A stretch of DNA of 64,000 nucleotides from Pictodentalium vernedei (taxonomy: Eukaryota > Mollusca > Scaphopoda > Dentaliida > Dentaliidae): the NCBI GenBank assembly GCA_031216915.1, contig CM062296.1:57348584-57412583 (forward strand), given 5' to 3'. Positions within the stretch are counted from its first letter, which is position 1; every line of letters starts with the position of its first letter. The position numbers and the translations under genes were made by a program. Of this stretch, positions 20,250 through 28,936 are shown one piece after another. The notes beneath the pieces are model-generated. The model made no database searches. It was not told where the DNA came from and saw only the letters and a list, made by a program, of their open reading frames with translations.

Positions 20250-21593
20250 ATGCCAGTCGATAAATTTGGTAGAAGTGACGACGAAAAAGTCAACCTAAGA
20301 AAGAAGAGGAAGACGTTCGAAGTCAATGATGGTTACGATGTTGCCAACTTGGAAGAACGTTACGTTCGGAGATACGAACCTCGAGAGGAACCTTTGAACA
20401 TGAACGATAAGAAGCTCTACAATCTTCCCGAGCCGATAGATCTCGCAGATGCTGCGACTAAAAATACGTTGACAGGGGGAACGCCGATTTCAAATGAATC
20501 ATGCTTGATAATTACGTGGATAAAACCATGACCGACGATCTCGATCTGAAATCCAAACGTTTGGTGAACGTCACGAATCCCATAGATCCCATTGATGCCA
20601 CGGCCAAGAAATATGCAGATGACTCTCAGTGAACACCTGAGAAATAGATATGTTCAGAAAACGATGCACTCGGAATTGAACGCCAATTCTAACAAGATAA
20701 CGAACGTGGCCACTCCCATGAATCCCAAAGACGTGGCGACCAAACACAATGTAGATCTGGAACAGAGAAAGTCTGACAGACGAGAAATGAAATCGGATCT
20801 GAATGCGGGATTCAACAAGATATTGAATCTGTCGAAGGTCAATGACACGGATATGGACTCAACCACGGTCAACAAGGGCTATGTAGATTCTGCCGTGATA
20901 CGATCACAAGAATACCTAGAATCGCAAGTGGACAATCTCTACCTGAACAAACAATCTGGCGGAACCATGGAGGGTGGTATTGACATGAACGGTGAGAATT
21001 TATTCGGACTCAGTCACGATCCCGAATTCGATTCCAGCGCAGTCAGCAGAAAGTATGTGGACGACAATTCGGTCTGGAGAAAGGGTGACATCATTGAAGC
21101 TAAACTAGACATGGGTGGACACGTGCTCACGAATCTACCGGATCCCGTGAACATGACGGATGCCTGCACCCTGATTTCGGTGGTGGAGAAAGTCAAATAT
21201 GCTAGACAATTGATCACCATGTGGGCCGAGGAGGCCGGCACCTTAGATGAGGGAAAAGCTGAGTGGTCTTTCGGAAATGGAGGTAGCGGATCGAAACATG
21301 GTCAGGTGGGATATCCCATGCCGCTGGAAGGTGAAATCCTTCATATGAGTCTGGCTTCCTCGGATTTGAATAACAGAGCGGTCGTCAATCTCATGGTGAA
21401 TGGAGTAGACAGCGATAAGAGATACAGCATCGAAAAGACTGAGAATCAACACGCGAATGTTAGCACATTTGGCATGCCTCTCAAAGTGAACGCTGGAGAC
21501 AGGATTAATGTCGTTACGAAAACCAATAATCCTGAAGCCGCCACTTCCGTGGTGAGTCTACTGATCGAACTAGTTCCTTTGAACAAACAGTGA
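20250..21593 (+). pseudogene. Fibre-like repeat protein
   Basis: From the ATG at 20250 (MPVDKFGRSDDE) the protein has a charged N-terminal part and then six related units of about 40 residues, each with an N/D-rich strand, L.NLP.P and an (A)TKKYVD-like end: LNMNDKKLYNLPEPIDLADA, LVNVTNPIDPIDATAKKY, ITNVATPMNPKDVATKH, GYVDSAV, IDMNGENLFGLSHD and VLTNLPDPVNMTDACT. The C-terminal about 130 residues form a globular head (YPMPLEGEILHMSLASS...). Such shafts and heads are typical of trimeric attachment fibres in phages and Polintons. The reading shifts frame near 20500 and again near 20630, so it is broken. Fibre function is inferred from repeat form and gene neighbourhood. Confidence 0.7.
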
Positions 21594-21649
21594 ACGCGTG
21601 GAAAATAATGAATTAAAAAAAAAACTAATGTGTGATTTATCAAAAACAA

Positions 21650-21710
21650 AAAAAAAAAGTAATGAGATTTAGAAAGATGTTCAATCTCTCTAGATCACAT
21701 TACTTTATTT
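21650..21710. terminator. Imperfect hairpin between converging genes
   Basis: GTAATGAGAT (21659-21668) pairs, with one mismatch, with ATCACATTAC (about 21694-21703); an inner pair GAGATT/AATCTC lies between them. It sits between the fibre gene (ends 21593, plus) and the capsid gene (ends 21807, minus). The same GTAATGAGAT arm is used in the perfect hairpin at 14108-14150. Confidence 0.5.
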
Positions 21711-21806
21711 ATTTTTTTTTTTGTTTTTTTTTTGTTTTTTTTAATAATTACTCATTACTTTTTAAAATTTTTTGTTGTTTTTTATTTTTTTTTTCACACA
21801 CGTCTC

Positions 21807-23080
21807 TCATCGAATGATCGACATCTTATTTCCATCCGATTCGAATTGTAATTCTCTGTCTGACAGGACCAGGGCGAAGGCTTCGGTTTTTCTCGGCACG
21901 TTCCTATCGAATTGCATCTTGATCTGAATGTCTAAGACGCTACTTTTGAGTCATTCACTCTGTTTACTAACGTCAAATACGAACATGGGATACATCGACT
22001 TGTATTCGCCGGGAGATATGTTAGGGTTGCTCATCAATTCGTCTAGACTGTGATACTTCTTTCTAAAATCAGCGGCGTCGCCATACAGTCTGCAGAAATC
22101 GTTCTTGTCAAATGACGCATTGTAATCGATTGCTGGATATCTCGTGGCGTTCAGAAACACTTGCATGTTTCTCAAACTGCAGTGATCGAACAGCGACGCA
22201 TTCTTTTCCTGAGATCCGTCCCTATCGGTCTGAAATGCAACCATGATAAAACGCGGTCTCTCGGAAGCGGATTTCACCGTCAATCTCCAATCGAAGTGAT
22301 TCGTGGAGAGAGGAATGCTAGCCGTGTCGCACTGTCTCATTCTAAATCCCACGGGTAATTTACTCTTGGATTCTATGATCTTGTAGAGATGCGCTTTTTC
22401 CTCGATCGAAGGCTCCACGTGCAGAACGAACCACGATATCTTGTGTAGAGTTATCTTACCCGCATCGGTCGCGGTGAGTTTCACTATTGAGTCGTCGTTT
22501 CCTTTTCGAATCAACGTCAGATTGTGTTTGAATCCGTACATGATCTTGTTGTAATCGTCTGCAAATCCGAAGATGTGTTTCAAAGGTATCCTGAATGAAA
22601 ACGTTCCTTTAGGTCTGGACGTCTTGACGACGTAGTCGAATATCAAGGCGGCGCCGGCGCTAGCAGGGCCGATGGTGTCTTTCACCCACAACTGATTAAG
22701 TCCTCTGGATTTCGAAAAATCATCAGGATACGTCAAGAGTCTGAACATCGTGGTGGCCTGACCGGGATGAAACACAGATTCTATCTCTTGTCCGGATAGC
22801 ATGTATTTTCTATTACTGAATAGATGCATGATGCCATTATTGGCTAGAGTAATCGTGTCGTCGTCGGCGTAGTGGCTCCCATCTTCCTTGGTGAGACGTC
22901 CCTGCACCACTATGTAACTCTCGCTAGGATGTATGAATAGATCTTGAGTTTCGACGTTGATTCTTATCTCTCCCGCATTGTTCAAACTCGTTACGGTTAC
23001 GTTTCGTATTCGTGAACGTCATATTCTTGAATACTTTCATCTTTCACTATGCTTTGTGCTATATCTAGTATATTTGTCAT
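21807..23080 (-). pseudogene. Major capsid protein (hexon-like double jelly-roll)
   Basis: The main piece (21951-22985) contains the landmarks of the Polinton major capsid protein: ETQDLFIHPSESYIVVQGRL, PKGTFSFRIPLKHIFGFADD, YGFKHNLTLIRKGNDD, GFRMRQCDTASIPLST, RPRFIMVAFQTDRDG and YPMFVFDVSKQSE. Upstream, an ATG at 23078-23080 and about 27 codons lie in another frame (frameshift near 23005). Downstream a TGA at 21951-21953 interrupts the gene just before about 48 more open codons that carry the usual C-terminus (DRELQFESDGNKMS). The intact length would be about 420 residues. It forms the trimeric capsomer of an icosahedral shell; this copy is broken twice. Confidence 0.92.
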
Positions 23081-23223
23081 TTTTAAAGGATTTTTTTGTT
23101 TTTTTTTTGTTTATTAATTAGCTTGCTTTTTTTTTATCTAAAAAATAGTTTTTAATTATTTTTTTTATTATTATTTTTCTCTCTTGTATATATATGTGTG
23201 TAAACAACAAATTTGTTTTCTTA
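23081..23223. other. AT-rich spacer before the capsid gene
   Basis: Poly-T and TATA-rich spacer between the capsid and integrase genes; it probably contains the capsid promoter (TATATATATGTG near 23187). No coding signal. Confidence 0.35.
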
Positions 23224-24553
23224 TCAAAACTTTGTCTTCTGTAATTGTTGTTCGTAAAACTTTCCGATGATCTCTTCTCCATCCAAAGCTTCGATTTCGT
23301 AAGTCACCGGATCGGTGTGAAATATTTTGATTATCACGAAGATTTCCGAGGTCCATCGAGGAGTATAACCCTTTTTGAAGTGCTTCTTATAAGCGTAGAT
23401 TCTCACTCGATCACCGACCGCAAATTTCGGCGTTCTAGTCTTCTTCCTAATCTTAGATCTTTCAGGATATAAATTCGCGTAGACCCGTTTTTCATTTCGA
23501 GGATCGCTAGCTTCCACAGGAGTCATCTTGATCGATCTGTGTCGCGTGTTGTTGTAATCTTTGACCAGACCGTTCAGAGCGTATATGTATTTCTTGGTCG
23601 AATTCGCCGTGAAGTATCTGTGCATCTTTTCCTTGATCATTTGATTCCAACGTTCCACTACGCTGGCTTTCTCTTCGTTTTCGATCGAGTAGAGGTCGAC
23701 CAATTGATGAACGTGCTTTTTGTAGAATTCCTTTCCCTTATCCACCCACAATTGACTCGGTTTTCGAGAAGACGAGTCGAACACGCTCTTCAGAGCCTCA
23801 GCGACGCAAGGTCCCGATTTATTCTTCAAAGCTCTGATCCAACTGTATTTGGAAAACACGTCGATGACCATCAATAGATATTTGACACACTCGTTCCACC
23901 TCGAAAACGATCTCATGTCGACCAAGTCGGCAGACCAAATATCATCCAAACCTTCACGAACACCCTTCTCTTTCGAAATTTACGCACGATGGGTTTGTGT
24001 AACTCCTCGGCCAATTCACTCGTCAATAACCGTTTCTTCTTCTTTTCCAATGCGCTTTTTTGTTTTGAACACCCCATCCGAATCGACGTTTCGCACCTAT
24101 CAGATTGCCGACCAGCGAACGTTCTATCTTCTCTCTCCTGGTCAGATTCGATATGCCTATCAATTTCCCCAACATGTTTTTATCGCAGACATCGTTGCGA
24201 GTCTTGGTGTCGGGATGTCCGGCATAGCACAGATCGTGATCATACGCGGCTGCGTCCACCCTATTCACAGGTTTGCTCCAAGATTTAGGAGTCATATTGG
24301 CATTGAGTCTCTTGTTCAATTTCGTTCCGGGTCCCGTGATACTGTGACCAGGCAGATGCATTTCAAAAGGTAGATTATTGATCATTTTATTCCCGATGCC
24401 TTTACCTTTGCTCGCGTTCTTTTTTTTGACGAATCAAGTCTTGATAGAACCACACACGTCGCAAATTCCGCGAAGCATCTGTCTATCGTTTTTAGTTCGT
24501 ACTTCTCGAGAATTACTCGTCTCGGTAACTCTCTTACACTTTGCGCAATACAT
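23224..24553 (-). pseudogene. Zinc ribbon-phospholipase A2-integrase fusion
   Basis: Read from the ATG at 24551-24553, the first 60 codons give a zinc ribbon (MYCAKCKR...GICDVCGS, two Cys-x2-Cys pairs). Next comes a phospholipase A2-like domain: the Ca-binding loop GPGTKLNKRLN, the catalytic His-Asp in AAYDHDLCY, and Cys in NDVCDKNM. Then follow a linker and a retroviral-type integrase: D in SADLVDM, D in LWVDKGKEF, E in SVVERWNQ, and a C-terminal basic chromo-like region. A TGA at 24434-24436 lies between ribbon and PLA2, and frameshifts fall near 24060 and 23955. The integrase inserts the element. The PLA2 type is known from parvovirus capsids, where it helps leave the endosome. All three domains appear to have belonged to one reading frame. 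Confidence 0.85.
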
Positions 24554-24650
24554 TTTTAAGAGTTATTTAAATTAATTTCGTTTTTTATTTTATATATAAA
24601 TTTAATATTTTTTTTTTAAAATTCTGTTCTTATTATATATATTTTTTTTT
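24554..24650. other. AT-rich spacer
   Basis: Short spacer with TATATAAATTTAATA; probable leader of the integrase gene. Confidence 0.3.
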
Positions 24651-25314
24651 TCAATCGCTGCTCTTGAGTTCTATCATCTTTCTGAATTCCTCCCTAGCCT
24701 CTTTCCTCCCCTTTTCCACGAGAGAATCCTTCATCTCTTCTTTGATGATCTGACGAGTCTTGATTCTCACGGCTTCTTTCATGGCATCGTATTTCGTTTT
24801 CTCGCTCAATATCGTAAAGTATTCTCCGTTCGATATTCTACCGTCTTTCAACGCCATCGAGATCATTTCGAATATCGTGTCGATCTTGGAGTCGGCCAAG
24901 ACGCGAATCTTGTCGTGTTTCCTTGCCTTCAGATATAATTTCCTACTCAAAAAGTTTTCCGAGCGTGCTAAACAATCCGGCGGCGATAGCCACTCCTTCT
25001 ACGGTCAACACGATCGGAATGCCGACCACGGTCGACAACAATCCGATGCCGGCCGCGTGTAAACCCATGGAAATCGTGATGAGTGTCGTATCGATCACGT
25101 TGACGAATTTCACGAAACGCGAATACTTCTTCTTGAGAGAACGGCGAGAATCTCTCTCTCGAGTTAGATACTCTTGGATTCTACTGATTTGATCGATGCG
25201 ATACCTCTCTCCTCTTTCTTTTTCTTCTAGTGACGGTGCCGTCGGCAAAACGCCATTCAGCTTCTCATCCTCGTCGTCATCTAACGTCGGATACAATTTA
25301 TTTCTAGTTCTCAT
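24651..25314 (-). pseudogene. Membrane-anchored helical Polinton protein
   Basis: The N-terminal part begins MRTRNKLYPTLDDDEDEKLN (start at 25314), then a charged helix (ISRIQEYLTRERDSRRSLKKKYSR). Around residues 85-120 there is a long hydrophobic segment (GLLSTVVGIPIVLTVEGVAI), and after that a basic helical region (KARKHDKIRVLADSKID...KMIELKSSD). The two halves overlap in different frames, with a frameshift near 24946. This composition, one or two membrane segments between helices, recurs in Polintons and is not assigned a function. A membrane role in the virion or host cell is inference. Confidence 0.7.
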
Positions 25315-25378
25315 TTTTGTGTTTTTTTTCATCCTCGTCGTCATCTAACGTTAGATACAAATTATTTCTGGTTCTCAT
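25254..25378 (-). repeat. Duplicated start region of the membrane protein gene
   Basis: The first about 60 bases of the gene, encoding MRTRN(K/N)LY(P/L)TLDDDEDE, occur twice in tandem (25254-25314 and about 25327-25378). The upstream copy is followed by a stop, so only the downstream copy leads into the protein. Confidence 0.75.
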
Positions 25379-25474
25379 TTTTTTGTTTTTTTTCTTTCTA
25401 ATATTAGATAAAAAATTTATGTGTGTATTTATTTTTATTTTCTATTCTCCCTTATTTTATATCAACGAGAAAAC

Positions 25475-25843
25475 TTATGCTTCATTGAACAATAATTTCA
25501 TGAAGCATCCCTTGTCTTCTAAAGTCAGACTTTTACGCGCCAATTTCAGTTCTTCCGAATCTGTGGGCTTGCTTCGATCCTTACTGAAGAGTAATCTCTT
25601 CCAAAACGCGATCACTTCGTCGATTTGAACGCGTTCGAACGCCGGTTCGAAATACTTGACGTCCATATCTTCCCTTTCCATCGACAGACACGAATGATTC
25701 TCGAGATCGAAGTCTAGGTTATCCCGACATCCGACGCATCGTTCTAACAAAAGGCGACCTAGTTGTTCGTTCACACAGAATGTGTAGGCTCTCATCAGCA
25801 TTTTTAAAAGAAACCTTGCTCTAATAATCTGGGAAGCGCTCAT
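25475..25843 (-). CDS. Small Cys-containing Polinton protein, unknown
   Basis: An intact 122-residue frame, MSASQIIRARFLLKML... The N-terminal half is helical; the middle has CVGCRDNLDFDLENHSCL, a Cys-x2-Cys...His-x-Cys arrangement that could bind zinc. The rest is charged. Proteins with a short CxGC...H.C element next to a Polinton terminus occur widely but have no known role. It is the last gene before the right inverted repeat and, unlike most of its neighbours, is unbroken. Confidence 0.6.
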   Translation of the reverse strand: MSASQIIRARFLLKMLMRAYTFCVNEQLGRLLLERCVGCRDNLDFDLENHSCLSMEREDMDVKYFEPAFERVQIDEVIAFWKRLLFSKDRSKPTDSEELKLARKSLTLEDKGCFMKLLFNEA

Positions 25844-25952
25844 GATTTACGTATTTATTTTTTTTTATTATCTATTCGATTTGATATATTTATTTTTTTA
25901 AAGAACTATTTATTTATATATTTTTTTTACTTTTTTTTATTTCCTCGGGAAA

Positions 25953-26433
25953 CGTGGCAGTGGGTTTGCCGGTTCGGAGCCACCTCTTTTCCGTGTACCG
26001 TACACGAGTCGATTTCTGATGTAAAATCCGCAAATGGATTTCCGTGTACGCCTCCATAGGGATTCAGTGTTAAAATCGTGTACAGACAGGGATGGCCCAG
26101 AATCGGCAAACCATTTTTCGACGCTGGCCCAGAAACGGCAACACGCTTTTGCTCGCGATTTTTAACACTGAATCCTATGGGGGAAACCCATTTGCCGATT
26201 CTGGGCCAGACGATACACCTCTTTTTCCTTAAAATTTCATACATTTTTTCACTCTGTATATAGAATCCAATGGTGTAGAATCGGCAAAGCCGATTCTAGG
26301 CCACCATAAAAAACGACAAATCGTGTACCTGTACACGATTTTAACACTAAATCCTATGGAGGTGTACATCGATGTACGTGTACATGTACGAAATCTTGTA
26401 CATGTGGCCTGGAATCGGCATTTATTACCTACT
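25953..26433 (-). repeat. Right terminal inverted repeat of Polinton B
   Basis: The reverse complement of 8190-8668 with scattered substitutions and 1-2 base indels. It ends TTTATTACCTACT directly before the GACATG duplication. Confidence 0.95.
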
Positions 26434-26439
26434 GACATG
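26434..26439 (+). repeat. Target-site duplication of Polinton B, right
   Basis: An exact copy of GACATG at 8184-8189. Confidence 0.95.
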
Positions 26440-26661
26440 TGGTTAGGGTGCGACTCAAAGGAGAGGGTTAATATACTAATCGGAGAGATTGGGAAGAATG
26501 GGGCAAGGGATGTCATCAAGCAGTTCGTCTCCGAGTGTTGGGAGGAGAGAAGAAGCGCGGGAATAGGGAGGCTGTTGGTAGAACATGGGTAACCAAGGCC
26601 TTCTCATACGAGAACCGCGACAAATCAGCGGCCGACCGAAGTGTTATTATTATTAATACAG
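26440..26661 (+). mobile_element. LINE 3' end, displaced by Polinton B
   Basis: The LINE frame resumes in phase directly after the duplication (WLGCDSKERVNIL... to a TAA at 26590-26592). A short 3' untranslated part follows (CGCGACAAATCAGCGGCC) and a TTA-repeat tail to about 26661. The same 3' motif and tail recur at 38192-38231. Confidence 0.85.
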
Positions 26662-27425
26662 TACGTTCAACGTGGATTGCAACAAAAACACCGCCGCGGT
26701 GTGTTCTCCATCGTGGAGTTCCAGTGGACCACAGTGTTTGATCAGTGGAAGACAGTTTTCTAAACACTGTGACCCACCGTGGTCACGAGCGTTAAGGATT
26801 AGCTTAATTGCTTTTACATATCCGCTTCTCTGCTGATTAATAAATACTGTCTTGTGACCTCAACTGGCAAGACAACTGCGTTTGTTACTGGTAGTAGATA
26901 ATTTATTTTAAATTTAAATTCGAATTTGGCGGAGGCAGACGGCGAATATTGCTGTGGTTTGAAATTGTAAACTGGGAACAGATCAGTCAGTTTCATTTGG
27001 TTATATACAAAGTCCTCGTCACTTTCGAAACTAAACTGATGTGTTTTCGAAACTATAACTGGTGTGCATATAAAGGAAAAGTGTTGTATATTATCAATCG
27101 GGGTAAGTTTATGTGGCAAATGTACACGTTCCGATCGCATATGCCATCCGTTGGTCAAATGCGGTTATGTTCTGTTTATTTAACGTGCACGTGTTCAATT
27201 TGTAACTGGTATGTAAAATGGTTTAATCCCGATTGTCCCACTTTCGGCTTTTAGTTGATGTCCCGACTCTCCCACTCTTGCGTTTGAAAATAGTTATAGT
27301 CGTTATCATAATTTGAACACAACTCACCGCTTCTTTTCGATCATGATTAAAACAACTGTTTTAATCAGTATTTTTATGAGTGTTTACTTTTCGTGATTGG
27401 CAATTGTGATAGTGTATCATTAAAG
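26662..27425. other. Unannotated DNA
   Basis: Nothing clear is seen: short open frames on both strands, all without recognisable family or splice context. Confidence 0.4.
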
Positions 27426-27572
27426 GCTGGCACAACAAAAAAAGAAATACGAGCCGCACATCCAAACATTTTCCATTTAATTGACCGCCTCAAAGAAATC
27501 CAGGCCTACAATGAAGTCACGCAAATGCAGCTTAGTGCAGGTGTACCCCCTCCGGCAAAGAGGAGGGGATAA
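27426..27572 (+). pseudogene. Transposase-like C-terminal exon piece
   Basis: Following an AG (27424-27425) the frame reads KKEIRAAHPNIFHLIDRLKE... and ends PPPAKRRG-stop. The pattern HPN-x-x-x-hydrophobic, Leu-Lys and a Pro/Lys-rich end is like the C-terminus of MULE/FLYWCH-type transposase proteins in invertebrates. It is short and isolated, so it is a relic or a last exon. Confidence 0.4.
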
Positions 27573-28427
27573 AGAAACATTCATGTAGACTACAGGTCCT
27601 GAAACAGAGCTTCCCATGAGTGCCAATGTGTTCTACTGGCACACAGAACAAATTGAAACTCAGGAGACGAGAGGTTGTTGAATGGCGAAACAAACATTAC
27701 AGAATATGCATCTGCTTTTAACATGTATTTAAATTTTATAAAAAGTCACTGTTTTGATGTACACAAATATCTTGTAAATTGATCAGTGTTTTGATGAACA
27801 AAAATATCTTGCATAGGTTATCGATGCTGTATCACAAATACCAACTTCTTGTTCTGTTCAGCAATGAAACAGCAAAATATGTGAAACAGACTATAAGAGA
27901 AAATGTTTGACCCGGCCGCTAGAAAACTAATAGACTTGATCAGCATCTCCCATCTTAATGACGTATGCCCTCCCACCCACGTGACTTTTGTGTACAAAAC
28001 AATACACACGTGCGAGAACATTTGAGGGACAGCGATAAACGTTACTTCATATTTCACTCACTTGAAATCATTTCTGAACGTTTTTCTGAACTTAGCAAAC
28101 TCCTAAATGACTACTATTGATAATACGTTATTTTGAGATCAAAATTTTACAATATTCATTGCATTTATTAATTACGAAATATAATTTTAATCAATGCCGA
28201 CCAGCCTTCCACAAAATTTCAGTGTTCCTTCGAAGTTCCGAAATGGCCTCTGCGAATGCGGCGGTGTCAATACACCTTTCGTTCACAAGATTGCCAAGAG
28301 AATGGTCGCATGTATGTGACATATCACGCTTTAAAACATTACGTTTGAGGGCGTCGTTAATTAAATATTAATTGTATAGAAATTATGGAGAGTTCAAGCG
28401 TTTTTTTCAAGCTGGACAGTGCAGCAA
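27573..28427. repeat. Spacer with one half of an inverted repeat pair
   Basis: No gene is seen. Bases 27939-28010 (TGACGTATGCCCTCCCACCC region) are repeated inverted at 30610-30683, so the SAP/SWIM exon between them is flanked by inverted sequence. Confidence 0.55.
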
Positions 28428-28936
28428 ATGAAGGATTTTTTTAAACTTCGGTGTGTACCACGGCAAGAACTGTTAAAGAGGTGTTTTGGGGTGGACAAAC
28501 TAAATTTGCCAACATTCCCAACCCCCGAACAACAACAACTACTTCAAAAAAAACAAACAGACAGGCTAAAAGAGAAACTAACTCTTGAGAATGGAACAGT
28601 TCTGCCAGACCCCGCCACAATACATGTTGGTAAATGGTCGGACGACATGAGAAAAATGCCCGAGATTGATTTCGCTGACATTTACATTTACCTAATAAAT
28701 ACACCAGGGGACTTTGACAATGAAAAGCTCAGAGCAAGAGAATCGTTGAAAGCCATCCAGTATTTTAAAGACGGCTGGGTACAAACTTTATTTGTGACAG
28801 AAGTAGATAAAGATTTTGCTTTTGTTAAAGCTAAAGTCAGACCGTCACAGAAATCTCATGAGATGCCCCATGATGCATGGGTTTTGATTCACAAGGATAC
28901 GTGGATTAAATCAGCACATTGTTCATGCACTTTAGG
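28428..28936 (+). CDS. SAP- and SWIM-type exon (YqaJ-recombinase-associated protein family)
   Basis: The open frame starts with a SAP-like helix pair (MKDFFKLRCV...RQELLKRCFG), continues through a Lys/Gln-rich linker and a FADIYIYLINTPG segment, and ends DGWVQTLFVTEVDKDFAFVK...SAHCSCTLG, the beginning of a SWIM-like zinc finger. In invertebrate genomes this layout precedes a YqaJ-type nuclease domain in multi-copy uncharacterised proteins. The sequence after LG reads GGGTATAT, a plausible splice donor (exon end 28936). No following exon was found. The reading continues upstream in frame to about 28383, so the true start is uncertain. Confidence 0.55.

Larger units (their letters stand above)
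8190..26433 (+). mobile_element. Polinton B, complete 18.2-kb element
   Basis: This is a full Polinton/Maverick bounded by about 480-bp inverted repeats and a perfect 6-bp target duplication, inserted in a LINE. From the left it carries a conserved unassigned gene, small basic protein, ATPase, penton-like protein, PX-like protein and a small gene (all plus); two small genes (minus); DNA polymerase, protease and fibre (plus); and major capsid, zinc ribbon-PLA2-integrase, membrane/helical protein and a small Cys-containing gene (minus). Nearly every larger gene carries stops or frameshifts, and the two inverted repeats differ at a couple of dozen positions by eye, so the element is old and inactive. 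Confidence 0.97.

Noticed and set aside
12022-21953. In-frame stops as a variant genetic code or readthrough system
   Set aside because: All three stop codons are involved, frameshifts and a deletion are also present, and where Polinton A can be compared it has a sense codon at the same place. Decay is the simpler reading.
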